NCBI RefSeq assembly: GCF_013386165.1 | Contig: NZ_JACAOS010000003.1 | Span: 538,343-602,342, forward strand | Length of the DNA stretch: 64,000 bases | Direction of reading: 5' to 3' | Source of the DNA: Pseudomonas gingeri | GTDB taxonomy: Bacteria; Pseudomonadota; Gammaproteobacteria; Pseudomonadales; Pseudomonadaceae | Part shown: in pieces, positions 7,827-14,677 of the stretch | How positions within the stretch are numbered: the first letter of the stretch is position 1 | How the letters are laid out: every line of letters begins with the position of its first letter | The notes under the pieces: model-generated | What the model saw: only the letters and a program-made list of their open reading frames with translations | The model's database searches: none | What the model was told of the DNA's origin: nothing | Made by a program: the position numbers and the translations under genes

Positions 7827-9149
7827 CTACGGATTATCTTTTTTTGGCGGGGGGCCATCGTTCGAGTGGTGGATAAAAGCGCGAGCCATCTGCTGATACA
7901 ACTCGGGACTCATTCGTGAACTGACCGCTTTGGCAATCAACGCAACGGCCATGAGGCTGATCACCATTCCATGACTGTCGATCATCTCCATCACAATGAT
8001 GGCCGATGTGATGGGCGACTGGGTGACCGCGGCCAGAAAGCCGACCATGCACAGGGCAATCATCGGTTGCGCGGCCAGGCCGAAAAAGTCGGCGGCGTTG
8101 GCTCCCACCGCGGCACCGACGGCCAGGGAGGGGGCAAAAATCCCCCCGGGAATGCCGGAGAAATAAGTCACGACCGTGGCGAGAAAACGCGTGACCGGCG
8201 CGTGCCAAGGCAGGCCGGTGTCGGAGGCAATGATCTGTGTGGTGATGCCATAACCGCTGCCAAACGACATCCCTCCACTGAGCCAGCCCAGGATGGCCAC
8301 CAGCAGTCCACAAACACCGGCGAACCAGACAGGGTGCGTGCGGCGCCATTCCCAGAGAAAGAAATGACGATGGCGCTGGGGCCACAGCAGCATGCGGCTG
8401 AACAAGCCCCCCATGAGCCCGCAGCCGATACCGGTTGCCAGCGCCGGAACGATGATATCGAGTTTGATCTCTTCAACGTCCAGGTGGCCGAAATAGTAAT
8501 AGTTGCCCTGCAAGGCAATCGCGACCATCCCCGACAGAATGATGGTACTGAGCAGGACGCCGCTGGTTCGGGTTTCCAGTTTGCGTCCCAGTTCCTCAAC
8601 GGCAAACGCGATACCGGCAAGGGGGGTATTGAACGCGGCGGCGATGCCCGCCGCGCCGCCGGCCAGGATCAGGTCTTCGCTACGGATGATCCGTGCATTG
8701 GGCAGGTAACGATGAAAGAAATGCATGATCGAGGCGGCAACCTGCACTGAGGGTCCTTCGCGGCCCGCGGAAAAACCGCCCGTCAGTGCCAGTGTGCCGA
8801 GGCCTATCTTGGCGAAGGCGATACGCAGTGACACCAGCCTGTTGACCGGCGCGCCCTTGCGGGCCAGGCGGGTGGCGGCGATCACCTGGGGAATGCCGCT
8901 GCCCTGGGCGCCGGCAAAAAAACGTGTGGTCAGCCACACCACCAGCATGCCCACCAGCGGCGTGTAGATAAACGGCAGCCAGGGGCGTTCGGCGGTGTGC
9001 TGGGCAAATTGTGTCAGCGCAAGGTCGGCCAGCCGGGCGAACAGGACCACCAGCAGCCCCGCGAGGGTCGCGGCAACCCAGAGGGTCACGCGGGTGCGCC
9101 AGCGCAGTGAGGTGAAACGACGGCGTATCAGCGGTAGCGGCTTGATCAC
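7827..9149 (-). CDS. ClC-type chloride channel/antiporter
   Basis: A voltage-gated-channel-type chloride transporter (ClC family), about 440 residues and 10 or more membrane helices. The three selectivity-filter motifs are all present: GAQGSGIPQV, GFSAGREGPSVQV with the gating Glu of GREGP, and SGIPGGIFAPSLAVGAAVG. In bacteria such proteins are Cl-/H+ exchangers that support acid resistance or act as electrical shunts. The GTG at 9149 is chosen because GGAA lies nine bases ahead; the longer TTG start at 9185 lacks a ribosome site. It is 126 bp upstream of nhaA in the same orientation, making a cation-anion pair plausible. There are no C-terminal CBS domains. Whether it is channel or exchanger is not decided here. 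Confidence 0.88.
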   Translation of the reverse strand: MIKPLPLIRRRFTSLRWRTRVTLWVAATLAGLLVVLFARLADLALTQFAQHTAERPWLPFIYTPLVGMLVVWLTTRFFAGAQGSGIPQVIAATRLARKGAPVNRLVSLRIAFAKIGLGTLALTGGFSAGREGPSVQVAASIMHFFHRYLPNARIIRSEDLILAGGAAGIAAAFNTPLAGIAFAVEELGRKLETRTSGVLLSTIILSGMVAIALQGNYYYFGHLDVEEIKLDIIVPALATGIGCGLMGGLFSRMLLWPQRHRHFFLWEWRRTHPVWFAGVCGLLVAILGWLSGGMSFGSGYGITTQIIASDTGLPWHAPVTRFLATVVTYFSGIPGGIFAPSLAVGAAVGANAADFFGLAAQPMIALCMVGFLAAVTQSPITSAIIVMEMIDSHGMVISLMAVALIAKAVSSRMSPELYQQMARAFIHHSNDGPPPKKDNP

Positions 9150-9255
9150 CCGAAAGGATTCCAGTTGAAGTTCAATACAGTACAAGGCGCAAGATTAGCC
9201 GGATAAGTGATCATCTCCAACTGCTTCCCGCTGTATCGAACCGCTCTTGCCGCTG

Positions 9256-9282
9256 GGGCAGGCGAAATCCAGGGGCCTGCCC
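9256..9282 (-). terminator. Possible terminator hairpin after the chemoreceptor gene
   Basis: GGGCAGGC (9256-9263) and GCCTGCCC (9275-9282) form an 8-bp stem with an 11-nt loop, 55 bp past the stop of the leftward chemoreceptor gene. There is no U-run on either strand, so intrinsic termination is uncertain. Confidence 0.3.
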
Positions 9283-9336
9283 GACGACTTGCCGCTATTA
9301 CTGTCTTCCTCGCAGGTGATGAAACCCGCTCATCCC

Positions 9337-11010
9337 TTACAGCGAAAAGCGCGCCAGCATCCCGTCCAACTCTACCGCCAGGCGTCCCAGTTCCTGGCTG
9401 GCGGTGCTGGTCTGCGCGGCGCCGCTGGCGGTCTGCATGGACAGGTCGCGGATGCGCACCAGGTTGTGGTCCACTTCACGAGCCACCTGGGCTTGCTGCT
9501 CGGCGGCGGTGGCGATCACCAGGTTGCGTTCGTCAATGCCGGCCACCGACCGGGAAATGCTCCCCAGCACGTCCTTCGCCACCTGTGCCCGCTGGCGTGT
9601 ACGGCCGGCCTGGGCGGCGCTTTCGGCCAGGGCCAGGACCGTGTCGCCGGTGCCCTGATGAATACCGTCCATCATCTTTTCGATTTCCCGCGTGGAAGCA
9701 TCGGTGCGCTGCGCCAGGCCGCGTACTTCATCGGCGACCACGGCAAAGCCGCGCCCCGCATCACCGGCCCGTGCCGCCTCGATGGCGGCATTCAGCGCCA
9801 GCAGGTTGGTCTGGGCGGCGACGCTGCGGATCACCTCCAGCACCTTGCTGATGCCCTGGGTCTCGATCGCCAGGGCCTGGGCGCGAAGGCTGGCCTGTTC
9901 GACCTGATCGGCCAGGGTGCCGATATCGGCCATGGTCTCGTCCAGTTGCTGCTGACCTTCGCGCACCGCCGTGCTGGAGTTGCGCGACTCGCTGGACGTC
10001 TCCACTGCGTTGCGGGCGACTTCCTCGACCACCTGGCTCATCTGCGTCACGGCCGTGGCGGCGTGTTCGATCTCGCCGTATTGCTGATGCAGGTCCTGGG
10101 CGCTGTCGTGCATGATCGCGCCCATCTCCTGGGTGGCGGCGTTCAGGCGGCCGACGGCGCCACCGATCTGATGGATCACCGCGTGCAGCTGATCGCGCAT
10201 ATGCCCGAGCATTTGCAGCAGTTGCGCCACTTCATCCTGCCCGTGGGCGACCACCAGTTGACTGAGGTCGCCGGCGGCCACCGTCTTGGCCACCTGCAAG
10301 GCCTGGCGCAACGGCCGGGTAATGCTCACGCTCAGCCGCCAGGCCTGCACCAGCATCAGGACCAGCGCCACGCCGATGACAATCGGCAGCAGCAGTTGGA
10401 CTTTCTTGTAGGTGCCGGCGGTGTTTTCCAGGGCTTGCGCGGTGGTCTGCTTGTTTAGTTCACGGAGCAATTGCACCTGCATGTCCATCATCGAACCCTG
10501 GTTGGCCAGATCGTTGTTGGACAGGTTGGTGGCCTCGCTCATTTTCTTCTGCTCGACCAGATCGATGGCCTGCTTGAACAGGGTGACAAACTGCTGCGAC
10601 GCGTCCTGCAGCAACTTGATCGAGTCCCGCTCCGTCCCTTCCGGGACCTTGGCCAGGTACTCGGTAAACCCCTGGTTTACCTCGCTGCTGAGTTGTTGCA
10701 GGTTGATCTTGCGGTTGACCAGTTCGGCCGGGTCGTTGGCAAACACCAGCAACAGCGCGGCCTCGGTGCGCATCTTGGCCAGGTCGATGGCGATGGCGTC
10801 GGCCTGGGCGATACTCGACAGCGGTCCTTGCTCGATCAACTCGCCATCATGGCGAATGTGCTGCATGGCAGCCAGGCACAGCCCACCGAGGGCGACCAGC
10901 AACAGCGCACACAGACCAAAACTGGCGAGCAGGCGCTTGCCGATACTGAGTCGGCGGAGCAGGGCGGGGCGGTGGGAAGGCTTACGGAGAAAGGCAAAAC
11001 GAAGGTTCAC
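9337..11010 (-). CDS. Methyl-accepting chemotaxis protein with 4HB sensor domain
   Basis: A 557-residue chemoreceptor that controls CheA activity at the flagellar pole. Order of parts: basic N terminus; TM1 about 28-48 (LLASFGLCALLLVALGGLCL); periplasmic four-helix-bundle sensor about 49-204; TM2 about 205-225 (LLLPIVIGVALVLMLVQAW); HAMP about 226-280 (SITRPLRQALQVAKTVAAGDLS); and a cytoplasmic coiled coil whose hairpin tip is IEAARAGDAGRGFAVVADEV. It ends in ARFSL, so it lacks the CheR/CheB-tethering pentapeptide. The ligand cannot be read; 4HB domains bind amino acids, organic acids or other small metabolites. It starts at GTG 11010 with no strong ribosome site. It is transcribed alone, with an inverted repeat just upstream (11068-11095). 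Confidence 0.92.
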   Translation of the reverse strand: MNLRFAFLRKPSHRPALLRRLSIGKRLLASFGLCALLLVALGGLCLAAMQHIRHDGELIEQGPLSSIAQADAIAIDLAKMRTEAALLLVFANDPAELVNRKINLQQLSSEVNQGFTEYLAKVPEGTERDSIKLLQDASQQFVTLFKQAIDLVEQKKMSEATNLSNNDLANQGSMMDMQVQLLRELNKQTTAQALENTAGTYKKVQLLLPIVIGVALVLMLVQAWRLSVSITRPLRQALQVAKTVAAGDLSQLVVAHGQDEVAQLLQMLGHMRDQLHAVIHQIGGAVGRLNAATQEMGAIMHDSAQDLHQQYGEIEHAATAVTQMSQVVEEVARNAVETSSESRNSSTAVREGQQQLDETMADIGTLADQVEQASLRAQALAIETQGISKVLEVIRSVAAQTNLLALNAAIEAARAGDAGRGFAVVADEVRGLAQRTDASTREIEKMMDGIHQGTGDTVLALAESAAQAGRTRQRAQVAKDVLGSISRSVAGIDERNLVIATAAEQQAQVAREVDHNLVRIRDLSMQTASGAAQTSTASQELGRLAVELDGMLARFSL

Positions 11011-11067
11011 AGGGGCGGGCTCTTAGTGAGAACTACGCCAGCGGTTGTAACAATATTGCATGATGGC

Positions 11068-11095
11068 TTTATGTCACTTTTGTTGATGACATAAA
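11068..11095. promoter_or_regulatory. 9-bp perfect inverted repeat upstream of the chemoreceptor gene
   Basis: TTTATGTCA (11068-11076) and TGACATAAA (11087-11095) are perfect inverted repeats separated by 10 bp, centred about 72 bp ahead of the GTG start. The size and spacing suit a dimeric repressor or activator. It lacks flanking U-runs, so an operator is more likely than a terminator. No regulator gene is adjacent. Confidence 0.45.
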
Positions 11096-11202
11096 TTTAA
11101 TGTTCGAAGCTGGGTCGCGGTGCGCCGGGCTGCGAGGCGACGGCACGAACGTCGAGGACGTGCGTGCCGTATCGGCTGTCATGAAGTTCAGCGTTGTATG
11201 GG

Positions 11203-11437
11203 GGCTAGCCTCAATGCCAGTCAGTCAAGGGCGTTTGAGGCCGAGCGCGCTCCTGTGGCGAGCGGGCTTGCCCGCGTTGGGCTGCGAAGCGGCCCTAAAA
11301 CCGCTGATTGCGGTGTATCAGGCAGACCGCAATCACAGGGTTTACGACTGCTTCGCAGCCGAGCGCGGGCAAGCCCGCTCGCCACAAGAGCCGGCTCGAC
11401 CTCAAGCCGCCTTAACTGACTGGCACTGGGGCTAGCC
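11203..11437. repeat. 44-bp imperfect inverted repeat enclosing a REP doublet
   Basis: The left arm (11203-11246) starts GGCTAGCCTCAATGCCAGTC, and the right arm (11394-11437), read on the minus strand, starts GGCTAGCCCCAGTGCCAGTC. The arms match at 37 of 44 positions by hand alignment. Between them lies the REP doublet at 11254-11386. The right arm ends exactly at the stop codon of the DUF3077-type gene. No transposase is present. The whole is about 235 bp, so it could be a non-autonomous (MITE-like) element that later received the REP doublet, or a large cruciform-forming repeat of its own kind. The stretch 11011-11202 beside it holds only the chemoreceptor promoter region. Confidence 0.65.
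11254..11386. repeat. REP doublet (REPIN)
   Basis: Two inverted copies of a Pseudomonas REP unit: TGTGGCGAGCGGGCTTGCCC at the left, and the reverse complement at the right ending in GGGCAAGCCCGCTCGCCACA. Each unit carries its own GCGGGCTTGCCCGC palindrome, and inner arms GGGCTGCGAAGCGGCC and CTGCTTCGCAGCC extend the pairing. A very similar doublet occurs at 45955-46088. Such REPINs are moved by RAYT transposases encoded elsewhere; none is in this window. Confidence 0.9.
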
Positions 11438-11715
11438 TAGGCCTTTTGGCCAGACAACATCCTCTGATTCAGATCGTCGACCACCGCCTTACCCATTTCG
11501 CAAAGATAGTGGGACGCCCACGCATAACGTTCCCCATCTTTTTCCATGGCCGCATCCAAGGCCAAGTGCTTGGCGCAATAAAACAGGTTGGAGGCGTGCT
11601 CCATGGCGTCCTTGATCGGGATATCGGGATTGACTCGGAACAACTCCTGATCACCCGCGCCGCAGGAGGCAAAGGTAATGACGCCGAGGGTTTTGATGGG
11701 AGGATGGTCGCTCAT
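11437..11715 (-). CDS. DUF3077-type small protein
   Basis: A 92-residue acidic/mixed protein beginning MSDHPPIKTLGVITFASCG and holding LFRVNPDIPIKDAMEHASNLFYCAKHLALDAA. From memory this matches the DUF3077 family, small proteins common in Pseudomonas with no assigned function. The ATG at 11715 is firmly set by GGAGGT seven bases upstream; the longer open frame upstream is leader RNA, not protein. Its ATG overlaps the TGA of a 22-codon ORF (ATGA), so translation is probably coupled. A degenerate copy of its 3' end lies at 12138-12197, showing there was once a second copy. Neither transmembrane segment nor signal peptide is seen. Confidence 0.75.
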   Translation of the reverse strand: MSDHPPIKTLGVITFASCGAGDQELFRVNPDIPIKDAMEHASNLFYCAKHLALDAAMEKDGERYAWASHYLCEMGKAVVDDLNQRMLSGQKA

Positions 11716-11780
11716 TGGACACCTCCAGCAAATTCGCAGGTGTCCGAGGTATGAAGGTCGAGCGAAGCGAGTACGTTCAT
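11712..11780 (-). CDS. 22-residue leader ORF coupled to the DUF3077-type gene
   Basis: A short ORF starting MNVLASLDLHTS and ending CEFAGGVQ. Its ATG (11780) has AGGAG eight bases upstream, a better ribosome site than most genes here, and its TGA overlaps the next gene's ATG in an ATGA junction. The GGAGGT that serves the next gene lies inside this ORF, so ribosomes reading it would clear or compete for that site. It may be a regulatory leader peptide or a true microprotein. Coding status is inferred from the two ribosome sites and the overlap only. Confidence 0.55.
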   Translation of the reverse strand: MNVLASLDLHTSDTCEFAGGVQ

Positions 11781-11850
11781 GTGCAAAGCTCCTACGTCTA
11801 AGTGAGAGCCGCCACGTTCGTTCCAAGCGAGGGGGTGGCAGCTGTACGCA

Positions 11851-12013
11851 GGTTGGAAACCGGGGACATAGGACCCGGCAGGACTGAAGTCCTCCCGCGC
11901 ACAGCCGCCATTGAAAAAATGCGGGCAAGAAAACGCCCGCAATTGTAACCGATGGGCGCCTGTGCGCTATGTCTTCGGGTTTCCAAGCCCGGTCGCCGAA
12001 AATAGCGGCGACC
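11851..12013 (-). ncRNA. Structured leader RNA with internal terminator upstream of DUF3077 gene
   Basis: On the minus strand this stretch folds extensively. GGTCGCCG/CGGCGACC (12013-12006 with 11998-11991) is a perfect 8-bp hairpin at the 5' end. Long-range pairs nest around the centre: TTGGAAACC/GGTTTCCAA (11978-11986 with 11853-11861), GACATA/TATGTC (11968-11973 with 11865-11870) and GCGCACAG/CTGTGCGC (11960-11967 with 11897-11904). A hairpin AGGACT/AGTCCT sits at 11880-11893. In the middle is a terminator-like stem with a U6 tract. Together this suggests an attenuator or processed antisense-type RNA controlling the small ORFs downstream. The layout resembles phage C4 antisense RNAs, where upstream RNA segments are complementary to later leader segments; this likeness is from memory and unverified. 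Confidence 0.6.
11914..11941 (-). terminator. Intrinsic terminator inside the DUF3077 leader
   Basis: Minus-strand TGCGGGC (11941-11935) and GCCCGCA (11926-11920) form a perfect 7-bp stem with an 8-nt loop, followed at once by six U residues (11919-11914). It would release a short RNA of roughly 100 nt ending before the 22-codon ORF. Read-through exposes the distal strands that pair with the leader's 5' half. Confidence 0.7.
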
Positions 12014-12137
12014 ACCGGAGATTAGTGCTCAGCCTCTATAGCGACAAGGTAAGGATTATTACCGATTGTGGCGAGGAAGCATTTTGAAAGGCGGCGACCT
12101 CGGCAGGGTCGTTGCCGGTCGGATTGCTGCCCTATCC

Positions 12138-12197
12138 CTAGGCCTTTTGGTCAGACAACATCCTCCGGTTCAGATCATCGAACACTGCCTTACCTAT
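12138..12197 (-). pseudogene. 3' remnant of a second DUF3077-type gene
   Basis: The last 19 codons of a DUF3077-type gene survive: IGKAVFDDLNRRMLSDQKA then TAG. These correspond to MGKAVVDDLNQRMLSGQKA at the end of the intact gene at 11437-11715. The similarity also holds at the DNA level (CCTAGGCCTTTTGG just past both stops). The rest of the gene is missing: the copy stops where the leftward AraC gene ends (TGA at 12199-12197). This marks one edge of an insertion or deletion that brought the AraC/Rid pair here. Confidence 0.8.
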
Positions 12198-13102
12198 CAG
12201 ATTGACGTTAAGTTTTTTATATTTTTCCTAGGCGTGTCGCCAAATAATTTCTTGTATTCTCGACTGAATTGATTCGAGCTTTCATAACCCACGGCAAACG
12301 CTGCGCGAGTCGCACTGTATTTATCGATCAGCATCAGCTTGTGTGCTTCAGTCAGTTGCAGGCTCTTCTGGTATTGCAGAGGGCTGAGGGTGGTAATGGC
12401 TTTGAAGTTTTTGTGGAAAGTCGACGGTGCCATGTTGGCGCGTGCGGCCAGCATTTCCACGGAGGCAGGTTTTTTGTAGTTTTCCTGAAGCCAGACGATG
12501 ACCTTGTGGATATGGTTATTCTTTGATCCTGGCGTGTTCAACTGACGTAGTTGATTGCCGAAAGGTGTTGCCAGAAGCCTGAAATGTATCTCCTGATAAA
12601 TGAGGCTTCCAATGGTTTTTGCCTCTTGCGGTTTGTCGATGAGTTCTATTATGCGCAAGCACGCATCAAGCAAGTCAGGATCTAGAGGTTGCACGGCTGC
12701 TCCTACTTCGGCAGGCGTGTGTTCTTCTATTGGCGCAACGACTTTTCCAGCGAAGCCGGCGATCAAGGCGTTGTCCAGTTTCAACGACACAGAAAGGTAC
12801 GGCGTATTTTCTTCGGCTTCGAGAAGGCAGCTAGACACAGGCATGTTGACGCCAGCGATAAAGCAATTGTGCTCGCCAAATGAGTAGTCTTTCAGGCCTA
12901 TGCGGACCCATTTTTTACCTTGCACGGCAATGATGAGGCACGGGTTATAGAAGTGCGGGCCTGGCACATCGGTATTGTTGTAGCGGTGAAGAGAAAAGCC
13001 ATCAATAGGCGTCGCAAAACTTCCGGCGTTGGGTAATAGAGCCAGTAGTTTTTCCCGTAAAAGGTTTAAATTTTCAGCAAAATTGAAACGACTACTTTCC
13101 AT
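12197..13102 (-). CDS. AraC-family transcriptional regulator (AraC_N/YqhC type)
   Basis: A 301-residue regulator. The N-terminal half (about 20-190) has the AraC_N signature GPHFYNPCLIIAVQGKKWVRIG and ends in small-molecule-binding-type sequence. The C-terminal 100 residues carry two HTH motifs: SVEMLAARANMAPSTFHKNFKAIT, and ATRAAFAVGYESSNQFSREYKKLFG, the conserved AraC second helix. It is divergent from a Rid-family gene 273 bp away and probably controls it. Base composition is visibly AT-richer than the neighbours (for example long T/A runs near the 3' end), and its stop abuts the truncated DUF3077 copy, so recent acquisition is likely. The inducer is unknown. Confidence 0.88.
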   Translation of the reverse strand: MESSRFNFAENLNLLREKLLALLPNAGSFATPIDGFSLHRYNNTDVPGPHFYNPCLIIAVQGKKWVRIGLKDYSFGEHNCFIAGVNMPVSSCLLEAEENTPYLSVSLKLDNALIAGFAGKVVAPIEEHTPAEVGAAVQPLDPDLLDACLRIIELIDKPQEAKTIGSLIYQEIHFRLLATPFGNQLRQLNTPGSKNNHIHKVIVWLQENYKKPASVEMLAARANMAPSTFHKNFKAITTLSPLQYQKSLQLTEAHKLMLIDKYSATRAAFAVGYESSNQFSREYKKLFGDTPRKNIKNLTSI

Positions 13103-13326
13103 TACTTCTGGCCTCGGCAGGGCGACTCTTCAGCGTATGATCTATTACGTTGCATGGAGACACAATAGCAAGCTTGACCCCGCCCCGGAAGCTTGGAAGT
13201 CATCCATGCACGGGTTGCTGCTGGGGACGAGAGCTAAAAGCCCACTGAGATCAACATAGAGGATCAGGCACAAAATGTAGAGGATTCAAGTTTTTTGAGT
13301 GTGACGGTGTTCGTTATCATTGCCGT

Positions 13327-13350
13327 GCATTCCCGATGAATGGGCAATGC
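13327..13350. promoter_or_regulatory. Imperfect inverted repeat upstream of the Rid gene
   Basis: GCATTCCC (13327-13334) and GGGCAATGC (13342-13350) pair with one bulged base around a 7-nt loop. They lie 26 bp before the Rid start codon. This may be an operator for the divergent AraC protein or an RNA hairpin in the leader. The rest of 13103-13375 shows no further clear element. Confidence 0.3.
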
Positions 13351-13375
13351 TTAACTCATGATAAGGAAACGCGTA

Positions 13376-13756
13376 ATGGTTCATGCCAATTTGGAACGAA
13401 AAAACTACGATGCTCTTCCCGCTGCGGTCGGTCCTTACTCTCATGCCGTGAAGAGTGGGAATATGCTGTACCTGTCTGGCTTTACTGCGTTTGGTACTGC
13501 GGCTCAGGGAAAAAGCATGGCGGAGCAGGCAGAGGCTATTTTTACACAGATAAAAGCGGTCGCTGAGGCAGAAGGTATTGGCATGCGCTCACTTGTAAAG
13601 GTGACGACCTTTGTCACCGATTTCAGCGAAATAAAAGAACTCAGGCCGGTATTGCTGCGCAACTATGATGGCTTGCCGGCGAGTAGCCTCGTTGAAGTTT
13701 CAAAGCTGTTCTCGCCTGAACTCAATATCGAAATAGAAGCTATTTTTGCCCTGTGA
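13376..13756 (+). CDS. Rid/YjgF/UK114-family protein lacking the RidA arginine
   Basis: A 126-residue Rid-family protein, normally a trimer whose RidA members hydrolyse reactive enamine/imine intermediates made by PLP enzymes. GPYSHAVKSGNMLYLSGFTAFG near the N terminus and VEVSKLFSPELNIEIEAIFAL at the C terminus are the family ends. In RidA the catalytic Arg lies in the segment P-A-R-S-x-V-E-V; here that segment reads PASSLVEV, with Ser in place of Arg. It therefore belongs with the Arg-less Rid subfamilies (Rid4-7 type), which lack imine deaminase activity. The ATG at 13376 is preferred because AAGGAAA lies eight bases upstream; an ATG at 13358 would add six residues. The gene is paired with a divergent AraC gene in an AT-rich patch. 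Confidence 0.85.
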   Translation: MVHANLERKNYDALPAAVGPYSHAVKSGNMLYLSGFTAFGTAAQGKSMAEQAEAIFTQIKAVAEAEGIGMRSLVKVTTFVTDFSEIKELRPVLLRNYDGLPASSLVEVSKLFSPELNIEIEAIFAL

Positions 13757-14024
13757 GCCTTGAGCAATGCTTGGGATGAACGACGCTTGATGCTGGTGGG
13801 ACAATTTCGCAGCCGGCGGCGCCGACACCCACTAACCCGCGAACAACGCGCGCCTGTCGCGTAAGCGGTTGTGGCAAGAGGATTTCATTGACGCAGAGCA
13901 GCCAACCCCTGCAAACCCGCAGGGTAGGGCGCCCAAGCGCTTGCAGAGCGGAGGGTCGGGTAGTACCGTGGCGATCGCAGATCGAAATGCAAATCCTTCT
14001 TACTCATGGGCGCCGCACGATTTT

Positions 14025-14555
14025 ATGATCCACCCCGTCTTGCATTCACCTCCCAAGCCCTACACGACCACCCGTATCTACCTGCATTGGATCTCCGCAC
14101 TGGTGATCCTCTGGGCGACGTTCAGCGGTTTTGGTGTGATCCTGCTTCCTGTCCATCATCCCGTTCGCCAGTGGGTGGAGAGCTTCAATCCGCAAATAAC
14201 GTCCCTGTTTATCCCGCTGTTCGCCTGGCGCCTGTGGTTGTACTTGAGCGCCTCGTCCGAACCGTCGGCGAGCGCCAGGGATCTGCAGAAAACCATCGCC
14301 AAGCTGACCCATACCCTGATCTATCTCTGCGTGACGGGGGTGTTGCTGACCGGCGTGGTGATGATGAACCATCCCGTGCTGTTGCTTGGGATCATGCCGT
14401 TGCCGCAGTTGCTCCACTCCGTGCCCGCGCTAGCCGATGTTCAACAACTGCACCACCTGCTCTGCGCGATGCTGGCCGCGCTGGTGGGGTTGCATCTGGC
14501 GGCGGTGGTACGACACCAGCTTCGAGGGCGTTCGGTGCTGCATCGGATGTTGTGA
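14025..14555 (+). CDS. Cytochrome b561 family protein
   Basis: A di-heme b-type cytochrome of the bacterial b561 family (about 176 residues from ATG 14025), which passes electrons between quinol and acceptors such as superoxide in the inner membrane. Four hydrophobic segments are visible: WISALVILWATFSGFGVILLP, SLFIPLFAWRLWLYL, LIYLCVTGVLLTGVVMM and HHLLCAMLAALVGLHLAAVV. Candidate heme His residues lie in YLHW, LTHTLIYL, QQLHHLL and GLHLAAV, as expected for two hemes. The frame is open upstream to 13869, and no start has a good ribosome site, so the N terminus is uncertain. The stretch 13757-14024 ahead of it shows no other gene or clear element. A strong hairpin follows the stop. Confidence 0.78.
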   Translation: MIHPVLHSPPKPYTTTRIYLHWISALVILWATFSGFGVILLPVHHPVRQWVESFNPQITSLFIPLFAWRLWLYLSASSEPSASARDLQKTIAKLTHTLIYLCVTGVLLTGVVMMNHPVLLLGIMPLPQLLHSVPALADVQQLHHLLCAMLAALVGLHLAAVVRHQLRGRSVLHRML

Positions 14556-14591
14556 CGTTCAGCCGCTGTGTTGCAGCGCAGCGGCTGAACG
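14556..14591. terminator. Perfect 13-bp stem-loop after cytochrome b561
   Basis: CGTTCAGCCGCTG (14556-14568) and CAGCGGCTGAACG (14579-14591) are perfect inverted repeats with a 10-nt loop, directly behind the b561 stop codon and between two converging genes. There is no U-run, so it may be a factor-assisted or bidirectional terminator, or a transcript-stabilising hairpin. Confidence 0.55.
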
Positions 14592-14677
14592 CACGAAGAA
14601 GCGCCCCACACCTCAGATTTCGAAAGTCAGCGGGTAAGGCATCTTGTCACCGAACGCTCGGCCTCAAGCCTTGTGGG

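Noticed and set aside
11734..12015. N-terminal extension of the DUF3077 frame up to 12015 as a 192-residue protein
   Set aside because: The upstream part is the structured leader RNA; the GGAGGT and the ATG at 11715 fix the real start.
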